A stretch of DNA of 64,000 bases from SPJN01 sp965229935 (GCA_965229935.1 CBDDKB010000002.1:2728001-2792000), one strand, 5' to 3'; shown: positions 7,314 through 16,587, counted from the stretch's first letter. The notes: generated by a model not told the origin, from the letters alone. Numbers and translations are program-made.

Positions 7314-8580
7314 TCTGACCCCGTGGGCCCGCAATGCCCGCACTCATTCAAAGAAGCAGATCAAACAGCTGGCAAACAGCATTGAGACTTTCGGCTTCAC
7401 CAACCCTATCCTGATCGACAAGAACAATTCGATCCTCGCAGGCCATGGCCGCGTGGAAGCTGCCAAGCAGCTTGGTCTATCAGAAGTCCCCTGTATCAAA
7501 ATTGAGCATATGACAGAGGCGCAAAAGCGTGCCTATGTGCTGGCTGATAATAAGCTTGCCCTGAATGCCGGATGGGATGAAGACCTATTGGCGGAAGAAT
7601 TGAGCGAACTCCTTTCTCTTGATTTGGATTTTGACATCGACATTACCGGGTTTTCGATCGCTGAGGTCGACAATCTGATTGATGGTGCGGTGCCGGAAGA
7701 AGATGGCGATCCTGCCGACGATATATTGCCTGATGATGAAAATGTCCCAGCAAGATGTGTTGAGGGTGATATCTGGCAACTTGGTCCGCATCGTCTGATT
7801 TGTGGCAACAGTTTAGATCCAGAAGTGGTTACCAAGCTGATGGATAGGCATAAGGCCCGCATGATCTTTACTGACCCACCATACAATGTCCCGATTGATG
7901 GCCATGTCGGTGGCTCTGGCAAAATCAAGCATCGTGAATTCGCAATGGCCTCTGGTGAAATGTCAAAACAGGCCTTCATTGAGTTTCTGACGAAAGCCTG
8001 CCGCAACCTTGCTGATTTCAGCGAAGATGGATCTATCCACTTCATTTGTATGGATTGGCGCCATGTTGAGGAACTGACGACTGCGGGCAATGCCGTCTAT
8101 AATGAGCTTAAGAACCTGATTGTCTGGGTGAAAGACAATGGCGGCATGGGAACCTTCTATAGGTCCCGACATGAGCTGATCTTTGCCTTTAAGAAAGGTG
8201 CAGAGCCCCACATCAATACATTTGAGCTTGGCCAGCATGGCCGATACCGGACAAATGTCTGGGAGTATCGAGGGGTAAACACCCTAAAGGCAGGTCGAAT
8301 GGATGAGCTGAAGCTTCATCCGACCGTAAAGCCGGTTCAGATGATCTCTGATGCCATCAAGGATGTCTCCGGCCGCAACGACATTGTGCTTGACCTGTTT
8401 GCAGGCTCTGGGTCGACCATGATTGCAGCCCACAAGACAGGCCGCAGGGCATTCCTTTGTGAGCTTGATCCCATCTATTGCGACACGATTATTGCCCGCT
8501 GGGAAGTCTATGCCAATGACGAGGCGATTAAGGTCGGGTCGGTGACTGCGGAGCCTTCCGGCGAGGAGGCAGCAGAATGA
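7276..8580 (+). CDS. ParB-like N-terminal domain plus DNA methyltransferase (N6-adenine/N4-cytosine, DNA methylase family)
   Basis: Residues 5-100 form a ParB/sulfiredoxin-type domain (NARTHSKKQIKQLANSIETFGFTNPI, GHGRVEAAKQLG). The methyltransferase follows, with catalytic DPPY at 200-203 and the AdoMet-binding FAGSG at 375-379. The order DPPY before FxGxG is the beta-class arrangement. Such fusions are common in prophages and islands, usually as solitary methyltransferases without a restriction enzyme, and none is seen here. It overlaps the DUF5681 gene by 4 bp (ATGA), forming an operon. The target sequence cannot be read from the protein. The ATG at 7276 has AAAGGA upstream. Confidence 0.92.
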   Translation: MTSPTIEMKRADDLTPWARNARTHSKKQIKQLANSIETFGFTNPILIDKNNSILAGHGRVEAAKQLGLSEVPCIKIEHMTEAQKRAYVLADNKLALNAGWDEDLLAEELSELLSLDLDFDIDITGFSIAEVDNLIDGAVPEEDGDPADDILPDDENVPARCVEGDIWQLGPHRLICGNSLDPEVVTKLMDRHKARMIFTDPPYNVPIDGHVGGSGKIKHREFAMASGEMSKQAFIEFLTKACRNLADFSEDGSIHFICMDWRHVEELTTAGNAVYNELKNLIVWVKDNGGMGTFYRSRHELIFAFKKGAEPHINTFELGQHGRYRTNVWEYRGVNTLKAGRMDELKLHPTVKPVQMISDAIKDVSGRNDIVLDLFAGSGSTMIAAHKTGRRAFLCELDPIYCDTIIARWEVYANDEAIKVGSVTAEPSGEEAAE

Positions 8581-9389
8581 GCAAGAATAGCGGAAATGGC
8601 GGAAATGGCGGAGATGGCGATAAGCCGTACGAAATTGGCTATAGCAAGCCGCCAAAGAAAACTCAGTTTCAGAGGGGACGTTCTGGGAATCCAAAAGGGC
8701 GACCAAGAGGGACAAAAAACAAGCAAAAATATCCTGAGGAAAGTCTTCTGGCTCATTTAGTCCTGCAAGAGAGTCAGAAGGAGGTCGAGGTCAATACAGC
8801 GGATGGTACCAAAACAATGACCCGTCTAGAGGCGGTCATCGAGTCCAATTCCATTAAAGCAATGAGGGGCGACAATGCATCGAAAAAACTCGTATTCAGC
8901 AATTATGAAAAAGCTGAAGAAATACTGAAACGAGAAAAAGCTGCCCAAGAATCTGGTGAATTGGAGTGGTTTGAGGTACTAGCTGAGTGCAAAATAACAA
9001 TGGAGCGGATGATTGATGATGGGACGATCCCAAAGGATAGGGTAAAAAACCTTATGCCGCACCCAGATCAAATTTACTTGGACCCCAGAACGGGAACTGC
9101 GGCCTTTATTGGGCCAATGAACGCGTATGAGCGCAAAGCATGGCTGCTCGATTTGGAGGTTATGAAAGAATTCAATCGGGAGATAAGGTCACTTGTTGAG
9201 AAAAACAATGGAGTTGGGGCTCTCGACGTTGATGTCGGTTGGGGTAAGGATCTGGCAAGGCTTTGCAAGGAAAGAATGAAACTGATCGAGCAAATTTCCA
9301 ATAAATTTGCAAAGGTCTATCCCCCTTGCAGGGAAGGGACGGTTCCAATTTCTGATCAGTTCGTTGATAGGATGCGGTCTATGCTTTGA
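8577..9389 (+). CDS. DUF5681 domain protein
   Basis: The N-terminus carries the DUF5681 signature YEIGYSKPPKKTQF followed by GRSGNPKGRPRGTKN, a basic likely nucleic-acid-binding segment, at residues 22-54. The rest is helical and charged with no catalytic motif I can identify. This family often accompanies a ParB-methyltransferase fusion in alphaproteobacterial islands and prophages, where it lies near terminase genes; here the ATG overlaps the end of the methyltransferase. The function is unknown. A role as a DNA-binding partner of the methylase is inference. Confidence 0.8.
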   Translation: MSKNSGNGGNGGDGDKPYEIGYSKPPKKTQFQRGRSGNPKGRPRGTKNKQKYPEESLLAHLVLQESQKEVEVNTADGTKTMTRLEAVIESNSIKAMRGDNASKKLVFSNYEKAEEILKREKAAQESGELEWFEVLAECKITMERMIDDGTIPKDRVKNLMPHPDQIYLDPRTGTAAFIGPMNAYERKAWLLDLEVMKEFNREIRSLVEKNNGVGALDVDVGWGKDLARLCKERMKLIEQISNKFAKVYPPCREGTVPISDQFVDRMRSML

Positions 9390-9447
9390 CTGGCTGACCA
9401 TTAGGGCAGGTCACTGCTTTGTGGCGATGTGAATAGCCCCTAGTATT

Positions 9448-9600
9448 CTAGACGCCTTGCTTGTTCATTTCTTGCTGCCGTTCATACTCGATGGATCTCA
9501 GCAGCTCATTGTTGGTGTGTTTGCATTTCGGACGATATATCAATTCAATGCCATCCAACACATCTTGCCGGATCGATACGCAAAGCGCGTTAAGTTCCAT
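9448..9600 (-). CDS. Small ORF, 50 residues, overlapping the end of a thioesterase gene
   Basis: An ATG at 9600 lies inside the last codons of the hotdog gene ending at 9590 and opens a 50-residue frame (MELNALCVSIRQDVLDGIEL to EYERQQEMNKQGV). Composition is protein-like: amphipathic helices, balanced charge, two cysteines. The overlap suggests coupling as the last gene of the Coq4-like/hotdog operon. No family is recognised. The region 9390-9447 holds nothing else I can support. Confidence 0.45.
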   Translation of the reverse strand: MELNALCVSIRQDVLDGIELIYRPKCKHTNNELLRSIEYERQQEMNKQGV

Positions 9601-10012
9601 TTGCTCGCGCAAGCACGGCAGTTAACATTGATTGGGCCACCTTTCCGTGATCCTGGTATGCTGTTGCCTCTAACCTCAAAAACCGCGCGCCAGTTCGCAG
9701 AGGCTGTGCATGAGCCCACAGTGTCTCAGGGGCTGTACGAGTGAGAAAGGTAGTGTGGGCAATTTCTATCTGCGCACCCGAGTACGCATTGCTCATTTCA
9801 GATAAGGCGAGATGTCCCGCCGCTTCCAATGCCAAGGCAATGACACCGCCGTGCAACGCCTTGATCATTGAATTGCCCAAATTCCGATCTTGAAACGGCA
9901 AGACAATGCACTTGTTGCCTTCGTTATTGATCCCCAGTTTGAAATCAAAATGAGAAAGGCAATTCTGATGATTCAGAACATCGGGAAGGGGTTTGATGGC
10001 GTCGAGATTCAT
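9590..10012 (-). CDS. PaaI-family hotdog thioesterase
   Basis: The 140-residue protein has the PaaI/acyl-CoA thioesterase hotdog signature LHGGVIALALEAAGHLAL in the central helix, preceded by the strand with residues IVLPFQDRNLGN. Members hydrolyse acyl-CoA or aryl-CoA thioesters. The ATG at 10012 overlaps the stop of the upstream hotdog gene in TGATG. Together with the second hotdog protein and the Coq4-like protein it forms a tight leftward operon. Substrate is unknown; the context suggests processing of the compound handled by the divergent export genes. Confidence 0.8.
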   Translation of the reverse strand: MNLDAIKPLPDVLNHQNCLSHFDFKLGINNEGNKCIVLPFQDRNLGNSMIKALHGGVIALALEAAGHLALSEMSNAYSGAQIEIAHTTFLTRTAPETLWAHAQPLRTGARFLRLEATAYQDHGKVAQSMLTAVLARANGT

Positions 10013-10512
10013 CACTGATTCTCCGGCATAAGCGTACTCAGTATTTGATCACCGAAACTCGGCCCCGTTGTGTTGATCGCGAAGGCACCATTGGCGCGCG
10101 CCAATAACCTTCCGCTCGAAGCCCCGTAAAGCATGCCGCGAGCATAGGCCAGATCATCTGTTTGCGCTTCCGACCAGCCTACGGCGCGCAGACCTTCACC
10201 ACTGTCATTTGGCGCAATATGTTCTACAGTAAGAGAAAGGGTCGCGACCGGCACTGGAGCGCCAATCGCAACAAGTGAACCGATCCCCAATACAGAATCC
10301 AATAAAATTGAATAGACACCGAGAGGGTAGGTGCCAGATTTGGGATCGGATACAAAATTTTTGTTGCAGGGCATGATGAACTCAATTTCGGGAGGCTCAA
10401 ATCTGGAAACGGTAATTGCCAGCTCTGAAAACAAGGCGTGATTTGATTGAGCAAAATGCTCTGACATTTTGTTGATGAAATCGGGCGTGATTGGCAATAT
10501 GGAGCTATTCAT
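10012..10512 (-). CDS. Hotdog-fold thioesterase-like protein
   Basis: The 166-residue protein has the overall pattern of a PaaI-type hotdog: N-terminal helix, strand FEPPEIEFIMPC, then the GTYPLGVYSILLDSVLGIGSL helix in place of the usual HGG motif. The canonical His-Gly-Gly is replaced by Tyr-Pro-Leu-Gly, so activity may differ or be lost. The adjacent paralogue keeps the motif, and the two could form a heteromer. Its ATG overlaps the stop of the Coq4-like gene (ATGA). Gene overlaps on both sides indicate one transcript. Confidence 0.7.
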   Translation of the reverse strand: MNSSILPITPDFINKMSEHFAQSNHALFSELAITVSRFEPPEIEFIMPCNKNFVSDPKSGTYPLGVYSILLDSVLGIGSLVAIGAPVPVATLSLTVEHIAPNDSGEGLRAVGWSEAQTDDLAYARGMLYGASSGRLLARANGAFAINTTGPSFGDQILSTLMPENQ

Positions 10513-11267
10513 GCTGTAGCATTGGCTTCCCTGCGCGCTTCTTGGAATGCGCGCTCAACAGCTTCTGCTGTTGGTTTTGCCCTCATATAGATGCGTGGCG
10601 ATTTGATATGCAAGACCTGCCTCACGTCCTCCAAAGGCATGTCCAGAAGATTCTCCCAATCTTGCTTGGGCAGCCAAAGCGCAATTTTTCCGTTGAGATA
10701 CCCTTCGATGACTGCACGTAGTGAAGGGAGCTGCGGAGTTTCGGTGGCGGATTTGATCAGCCCCGCCAAAATGATGAACGCAATACCGGGATTCCACAAT
10801 TGCGCAGTTGAAAACGACAAAAGAGAAAGCTCGCCCAAGCCGTCTCGGCCATATCCGGTCGTAACGTGCCAAAGATCGTGCATATCGCGGATGCGATTTA
10901 TAAATCGCTCTGCGTCGGCATCTCCTACGTCGCTGCGCCCCGCGTCACTTGCTTCGACAAGGCCATCAGCAGAGAGCCCCTCTCCATAAACAAAGGCGAG
11001 ATAGGTCGCCCCAAGGCTGTCCGGTGGGCATTGCTCTAGTCGCTGCTTGTCCTTCAGCGCTTCTAATAGATCCGACTGCTCCAACAGCACTCTGGCACCG
11101 ACGCCGCTTCTGCGAAAACGCCTATAAGGACGAACAAAGGACGAGCCCGTGAGCGCCTCAACGATACGAAAAACCTGCGATGTGTCTTCCTTGTCTTTCA
11201 AAAGCACACGAATAGCACTGTAGGCCTCTTTCAGTGATATGGGCCGTTTAAGAGATTGCTCGCTCAT
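10509..11267 (-). CDS. Coq4-family protein
   Basis: The 252-residue product matches the Coq4 family, most clearly in the metal-binding-type segment RIRDMHDLWHVTTGYGRDGLGELSLLSFSTAQ, where His-Asp-x-x-His is the family hallmark. Coq4 binds isoprenoid lipids and in ubiquinone synthesis acts on the quinone head group. A copy in an accessory cluster with hotdog thioesterases and an exporter suggests a different hydrophobic substrate. I chose the ATG at 11267 (GGAG six bases upstream); the ATG at 11279 adds four residues. It is transcribed divergently from the MarR gene. Confidence 0.8.
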   Translation of the reverse strand: MSEQSLKRPISLKEAYSAIRVLLKDKEDTSQVFRIVEALTGSSFVRPYRRFRRSGVGARVLLEQSDLLEALKDKQRLEQCPPDSLGATYLAFVYGEGLSADGLVEASDAGRSDVGDADAERFINRIRDMHDLWHVTTGYGRDGLGELSLLSFSTAQLWNPGIAFIILAGLIKSATETPQLPSLRAVIEGYLNGKIALWLPKQDWENLLDMPLEDVRQVLHIKSPRIYMRAKPTAEAVERAFQEARREANATA

Positions 11268-11344
11268 TGGGGTCTCCATTAATGACTAGACTTTATTATA
11301 ACCTAATGTCACTATATATGCATGTCAGAGTCAAGGGGCGCACC

Positions 11345-11812
11345 ATGAACGATGAAGAATTTGAAGAAAATTTGGGGTTTCTGATCAGTGATATTACACG
11401 GCTGCTACGGCTGGAATATGAGCACCGAGCGTCTAAGCTAGGAGTTACGCGCGCACAATGGCGTGTTCTGGCCTACCTTTATCGACACGATGGCCAAACC
11501 CAAAAGGAGTTGGCTGATCGACTGGAGATGGAGCCCTCACCTATGGGTCGAATGATCGATTCACTAGAGGATGGAGGATGGGTTGAACGGCGGGCGGACC
11601 CAAGTGATCGGCGGAAATGGCGCATCTACAAGACCAAGAAAATTGACCCGCTGGTGCCGGCGCTCGCGAATGCCATGATACAAACCTATAAGGACGCGTT
11701 CTCAGGATTCTCGCAAACGCGCCAGACACGATTTATGAAAGACCTTCTGACCATTAAGGAAAACCTTGTCGGCAAAGCGGGCACGGCACCTGTGATCGAG
11801 TTGAAGAGATAG
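11345..11812 (+). CDS. MarR-family transcriptional regulator
   Basis: The 155-residue winged-helix protein has the MarR core: GVTRAQWRVLAYLYRHDGQTQKELADRLEMEPSPMGRMIDSLEDGGWVERRADPSDRRKWRIY, covering the recognition helix and the DxRxxR wing. Family members are ligand-released repressors of export or catabolic genes. It lies between the divergent Coq4-like/hotdog operon and the RND pump operon and probably controls both. The intergenic segment 11268-11344 is short and AT-rich and would hold both promoters. I chose the ATG at 11345 because upstream starts overlap the divergent gene. Confidence 0.9.
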   Translation: MNDEEFEENLGFLISDITRLLRLEYEHRASKLGVTRAQWRVLAYLYRHDGQTQKELADRLEMEPSPMGRMIDSLEDGGWVERRADPSDRRKWRIYKTKKIDPLVPALANAMIQTYKDAFSGFSQTRQTRFMKDLLTIKENLVGKAGTAPVIELKR

Positions 11813-11859
11813 GCCGGACGCAGGGCCTGTTTATAGAATAATTTATAGGAATCATCTTT

Positions 11860-14211
11860 ATGCGGACTTCTTTTGACGCCTTCATTCAAAGGAGATTTGA
11901 ATGGATCGTGGACCATCCGTGGTTGACAATTGCTCTGGTAACATTTTCGGTAATCGCGATTGCGATGGGAATGAAAAACCTCGCCATAACTAGCGACTAT
12001 CGCTATTTTTTTTCCGATGAAAACCCCAATCTTGCGGCGTTCGAAGAGATCACAGATACCTACGCAAGCCCAGACAGTATATTGATTGTGATGAAGCCGG
12101 ATGAGGGTTTCGCAACGGATGCCAAATGGCTAAAGGTTTTGGCGGAGCTAACAGAGGCGGCATGGAAAATTCCATACACCAGCCGCGTTGATTCAATTGT
12201 CAACTATCAACACATTGAATCAGATGAAGATAGCCTCAATGTCACCACACTGGTCGAAAACCCCGAAAGTTTAACGCAGGAGGAAGCCGCGCGTATTCGC
12301 GAAATAGTGCTTCACGATAGCCCTCTGGTCGATCTGTTGATATCGCCAGACGGGAAAACCGCTGGCATATTTGCCAACGTTCAAGTGCCCGTTGGTGACC
12401 AAGAGGCCGTTACGGAAACGGTCCGGTATTCTCGAGAGTTGCGTGACACGTATCGTAAAAAGTATCCAGACATGAGGTTGGAGCTAAGTGGCACGACAAT
12501 TATGGCTGCGGGATTTAATGAAGTGGCAACACGAGACCTTTCCACGCTCACGCCCATCATGTTTGCCGTCATCGGTATCGTGGTTTTTGTAATGCTTCGA
12601 TCCATCGCAGGGATGATCGCATCGTTGCTTGTGATCGCGGCCGCTGCAACTGTAGCCATTGGTTTTGCTGGCTGGTTCGGAATCACTTTGTCTGCGCCTT
12701 CAGGAACAGCGCCTACAATCATTCTGACAATCGCGATCGCGGATTCAATTCATATTCTGGTGACCATGTTGGTTTACCTTCACCAAGGCATGGCAAAGAG
12801 GGAGGCCATGCTGGAATCCATGCGGCTCAATTTGGAACCAGTGTTCCTAACAAGCGTTACGACCGCAATTGGTTTTCTCTGCCTCAATTTCTCTGATTCT
12901 CCCCCCTTCTGGGACCTGGGAAATATTGCGGCGATGGGGTGCCTGGCGGCTCTTGTACTATCTTTGACGCTTCTACCCGCTTTGATCATGGTGTCACCCG
13001 TCAGGGGACATAAAGGTCTCGAGCGTCAAACAGCCTATATGAGTAAATTGGCTGAGTTTGTTGTTGCAAACCCCAAACGCATCCTGCTTGTAAGTGGACT
13101 TCTCGTATTATCGGCAATTTCGTTGATTCCACGCATCTCATTGGATGATCGATTGGTGGAATATCTTGGGCCCGAAACAGAGTTTCGCAAAGCGGCAGAC
13201 TTCACGACTGAGAATCTGACCTCATATTATCAACTGCAGTATTCTCTTCCGGCCCATGAGCCTGGCGGTATCACAGAACCGGAATATTTGAAAAAGCTGG
13301 AAGAGTTTCGCGCTTGGTGGCTGGCGCAACCTGAGGTCATACACGTCGCATCGTTTTCGGAAATCATTCGGCGCTTGAACAAAGCGATGAATTCCGGCGA
13401 CTCGGCTTTCGACACCATACCTGATAGCCGCCAACTCGCAGCCCAGTATTTGCTGTTGTATGAAATGTCCCTTCCCTTTGGCCTTGATTTAAACGGACAG
13501 ATTGATGTTGATCGATCAGCCACTAAATATGCAGTGGTTGTGCATAGTCTTTCAACCGATGAGGTCTCCGCTCTCATTGCCCGTGCCGACACTTGGCTAA
13601 GAGAAAATGCACCCGAACACATGTACGCGCTGCCTGCTGGCCATACACTTATGTTTGCCTTTATTGGTGAAAACAATATGACTGGCATGACGCAGGGAAC
13701 TCTTTTTGCGGTCGTTCTTATCGCATTTTGCCTAATGGCCGCCTTGCGTTCCATTCGCTTGGGCTTGTTGAGTTTTGTGCCGAATCTCGCGCCCCCGTTG
13801 GTTGCCTTCGGTGTATATTCTCTAATTTCGGACACTGTTGGTTTTTGGGCGTCATTCGTAACAGCGACAGCGCTTGGGCTGATTGTTGACGCAACGGTCC
13901 ATTTCCTCAGCAAATATCAGCGCGCCAGAACGGAACAGAAGGCATGTCCAGAAGATGCTGTTCGCTATGCGTTTCAGACCGTGGGAACCGCTCTTTTGAT
14001 ATGCACTTTGGTGATCTTGATAGGGTTTTCTATCCTTGCATGGTCGCCCTTTAAGATCATCGGCATGATGGGCCTTATGGTGGCTGCCACCGTTTTGGTT
14101 GCGCTAGTGCTCGATTTTCTTCTGCTGCCCGCCTTGCTGCTTTGGCTTGATCAAGACAGATCAAAAGCTGCAACTGAAACCCCAACTTTAACTATACAAG
14201 AAGCTGAGTAA
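11860..14211 (+). CDS. RND-superfamily (MMPL-type) transporter
   Basis: The 783-residue inner-membrane protein has the MMPL/RND layout: one membrane helix at about 20-40, a periplasmic domain, a helix bundle at about 215-380 (with TIILTIAIADSIHILVTM, the charged helix of the proton pathway), a second periplasmic domain and a second bundle at about 620-770 (TATALGLIVDATVHFLSKY). It is the length of the lipid-transporting MMPL/HpnN type and not of the 1,000-residue AcrB type, and no membrane-fusion protein is nearby. It starts 47 bp after the MarR gene and leads the export operon. Confidence 0.9.
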   Translation: MRTSFDAFIQRRFEWIVDHPWLTIALVTFSVIAIAMGMKNLAITSDYRYFFSDENPNLAAFEEITDTYASPDSILIVMKPDEGFATDAKWLKVLAELTEAAWKIPYTSRVDSIVNYQHIESDEDSLNVTTLVENPESLTQEEAARIREIVLHDSPLVDLLISPDGKTAGIFANVQVPVGDQEAVTETVRYSRELRDTYRKKYPDMRLELSGTTIMAAGFNEVATRDLSTLTPIMFAVIGIVVFVMLRSIAGMIASLLVIAAAATVAIGFAGWFGITLSAPSGTAPTIILTIAIADSIHILVTMLVYLHQGMAKREAMLESMRLNLEPVFLTSVTTAIGFLCLNFSDSPPFWDLGNIAAMGCLAALVLSLTLLPALIMVSPVRGHKGLERQTAYMSKLAEFVVANPKRILLVSGLLVLSAISLIPRISLDDRLVEYLGPETEFRKAADFTTENLTSYYQLQYSLPAHEPGGITEPEYLKKLEEFRAWWLAQPEVIHVASFSEIIRRLNKAMNSGDSAFDTIPDSRQLAAQYLLLYEMSLPFGLDLNGQIDVDRSATKYAVVVHSLSTDEVSALIARADTWLRENAPEHMYALPAGHTLMFAFIGENNMTGMTQGTLFAVVLIAFCLMAALRSIRLGLLSFVPNLAPPLVAFGVYSLISDTVGFWASFVTATALGLIVDATVHFLSKYQRARTEQKACPEDAVRYAFQTVGTALLICTLVILIGFSILAWSPFKIIGMMGLMVAATVLVALVLDFLLLPALLLWLDQDRSKAATETPTLTIQEAE

Positions 14212-14214
14212 ACA

Positions 14215-15042
14215 ATGATACGTTCTATACGTTCAACTGTTCTAATTTTTTCGACGTCACTACTGTTAACCGCGCCAACGCTCGGAGCTACTCCTGATGA
14301 GATAGACGAACTAAGCGACCCGGTTGCAAAGGGCCGCGCTATTGCGGAAGAAGCAGATCGACGGGAAAAGGGATTTGGGGACAGTGAAGCGACCATGCAT
14401 ATGATATTGCGGAATGCGCGTGGTCAAGAAAGCACGCGGGAACTGCGTATCAAGTCTTGGGAAAACCCAGATCAAAGCGGTAAAGATAAGGGACTTATTG
14501 TGTTTGATCAGCCTCGCGATGTCGCCGGCACCGCGCTGTTGACCCACGCCCACCCTACAGAGGATGATGACCAATGGCTCTACCTTCCTGCAACCGCCAA
14601 GGTAAAACGCATAGCAGGATCCAATCAAACTGGTAGCTTTATGGGATCTGAATTTTCCTTTGAGGATTTTTCGTCCAACAGCTTGGAAAAATTCAGGTAC
14701 CGCTGGCTGAGTGACGAAGCGTGTGGAGAATATTCTTGCTGGGTGATTGAGCGCCTGCCAACCAACCCCAATTCTGGCTATACGAAGCAAGTCGCCTGGA
14801 TTGATAAAGAAGCATTTCGGCTCCTCAAAGTGGATTTTTATGACAAACGGGACGAGCTGCTCAAATCGCTGACCGCGGAAGACTATAGAATTCACCTTGG
14901 CACATACTGGCGGGCCCATCGCCTGACTATGGAAAATCACCTCACAAAAAAGGGCACGGTGCTTACATGGAAGGAGATCAATTTCCGAACTGGCTTGCGT
15001 GAGCGTGACTTCACACAAGGGGCCTTGAAACGTGCTCGCTAA
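14215..15042 (+). CDS. Outer-membrane lipoprotein-sorting (LolA-like) protein
   Basis: The 275-residue product has a signal peptide (cleavage near residue 25, after LTAPTLGA) and the LolA-like fold pattern of the family found beside MMPL pumps: GLIVFDQPRDVAGTALLTH, DDQWLYLPATAKVKRI and GSFMGSEFSFEDF. Such proteins are thought to carry a lipid-like cargo across the periplasm. It starts 3 bp after the pump gene and overlaps the barrel gene by 11 bp, so the three proteins probably form one route across the envelope. Confidence 0.85.
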   Translation: MIRSIRSTVLIFSTSLLLTAPTLGATPDEIDELSDPVAKGRAIAEEADRREKGFGDSEATMHMILRNARGQESTRELRIKSWENPDQSGKDKGLIVFDQPRDVAGTALLTHAHPTEDDDQWLYLPATAKVKRIAGSNQTGSFMGSEFSFEDFSSNSLEKFRYRWLSDEACGEYSCWVIERLPTNPNSGYTKQVAWIDKEAFRLLKVDFYDKRDELLKSLTAEDYRIHLGTYWRAHRLTMENHLTKKGTVLTWKEINFRTGLRERDFTQGALKRAR

Positions 15043-16369
15043 ACGCAGGGCTTGGACATTTCTTGTTTTCTGTTTGTCATGCGCTCCCGCACCTGCAATT
15101 GCGATCGACACCTATCTGAAGGGCTCTATTGAAGCCGAGGGGCAGTATTTCTTTGAGCAGGGTAGCGAGCCCGCTCAAAGTCGAACGAACGCCTCTGTGG
15201 CAGGACAAATAGCGTTTGACCTTTTTTCGGATGATGGTGTTCATCACTTCGCGATCGAGCCATTTGGGAGAGTTGATTGGCGTGATTATGAGCGCAGTCA
15301 TTTTGATTTACGGCAACTGAAATATCAACTGGCAAGCGACAACCTTGATCTCATTATAGGCATCGACAAGGTGTATTGGGGGGTGATGGAGGCGGTACAT
15401 CTAGTTGATGTCATTAATCAAACCGATGCTGTGGAATCAATGGATGGCGAGGAAAAGCTCGGCCAACCAATGATCCGACTTTCGCATGAGAGCAATTGGG
15501 GCACCTTCACTGCCTTTGCCTTACCCTATTTTCGGGAACGCACCTTTCCTGGCGATAAGGGGCGGCCCCGGCCTGATTTCAAGGTCGATAACGAGCGCGC
15601 CACATTTGAAAGTGGCCGGGAAAAAGAGCACTTTGATTGGGCAATTCGCTATCATGCTTATCTTGGAGACTTCGAAGTTGGCTTGGCGCACTTCCAAGGA
15701 ACCGCACGCGAGCCGGAGTTCACGCCAATCATCTACCGCGATGGCGAGGAATTTACTTCTCTCGCGTGTCCGCCATCAGCCTTAACACAGGGCATCGATC
15801 TTGCCGGGATAGTAAATGATTGCCTCTTACTGATTGGGCAATCCGTAGGAATACCGGTTGGGGAACTTGGCGAAATTGACGTCGATCTCGCGCCGCATTA
15901 TCCACTCATGGAACAGACTTCCATCGACATTCAAGCGATTCTTGGAGCGTGGCTGGTGAAGGTAGAGGCTTTGAGCCGTTACCAACAGTCCGACCGTTTC
16001 ATACAAGCAGCAGGCGGGTTTGAATATAGCTTCTATGGTATCTTTAATACAGGCGCAGATTTGGGTGTAATCGCGGAATATGTATGGGATGAACGTGGAA
16101 GTACCGGAGGCAATCCCCTTCAAAACGACCTTTTCGTCGGTGGACGATGGGCATTGAATGATGTGTCTTCAACAGCAATCTTGGCGGGTGGGGCGATTGA
16201 CCTTGAATCAGGTGCTACCCTCCTTACTCTTGAGGCAGAACGTCGGCTAGGTAGTGCCTTCAAAATATCGGTAGAAGCGCGCGGCTTCATAGGCATTCCT
16301 GACGATGATCCGATATCTATGTTATCCGACGACAGCTTTGCCCAGCTGCGGCTTGCGTGGTATTTTTGA
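15032..16369 (+). CDS. Outer-membrane beta-barrel protein (DUF1302-like)
   Basis: The 445-residue protein has a signal peptide (CLSCAPAPAIAID, mature from about residue 26). Alternating amphipathic strands run through the rest, and it ends in an aromatic residue (RLAWYF), the usual barrel-insertion signal. Barrels of this kind are repeatedly encoded after an MMPL pump and a LolA-like protein. The GTG start at 15032 overlaps the previous gene, so translation is coupled. It is the likely outer-membrane exit or docking point of the system. Substrate unknown. Confidence 0.75.
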   Translation: MLAKRRAWTFLVFCLSCAPAPAIAIDTYLKGSIEAEGQYFFEQGSEPAQSRTNASVAGQIAFDLFSDDGVHHFAIEPFGRVDWRDYERSHFDLRQLKYQLASDNLDLIIGIDKVYWGVMEAVHLVDVINQTDAVESMDGEEKLGQPMIRLSHESNWGTFTAFALPYFRERTFPGDKGRPRPDFKVDNERATFESGREKEHFDWAIRYHAYLGDFEVGLAHFQGTAREPEFTPIIYRDGEEFTSLACPPSALTQGIDLAGIVNDCLLLIGQSVGIPVGELGEIDVDLAPHYPLMEQTSIDIQAILGAWLVKVEALSRYQQSDRFIQAAGGFEYSFYGIFNTGADLGVIAEYVWDERGSTGGNPLQNDLFVGGRWALNDVSSTAILAGGAIDLESGATLLTLEAERRLGSAFKISVEARGFIGIPDDDPISMLSDDSFAQLRLAWYF

Positions 16370-16587
16370 CAATCCTGACCTTAAAGACACAAGTTTGTCT
16401 CGGTGATCACGTAATTCCCAACATTTCTAAGGCCCAAAATTCGAAATCTTTTTGATCATGCCGATCCAACTTTGCCTGCTTGCGCCATATGTCTCGTTAA
16501 TTTTCATCTTTATCGTCAGCACGTCACAAATTTGCTTCCGAAAAATGCCTGAATATCTGTTCGAGTTTGCTCTAGCAGGCCAAGCTA

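Noticed and set aside
9457..9744. Plus-strand frame of 95 codons
   Set aside because: It lies opposite the hotdog thioesterase gene and the small ORF, which have family or overlap support.
13230..13913. Minus-strand frame of 227 codons
   Set aside because: It is a shadow of the RND transporter gene with no family features.
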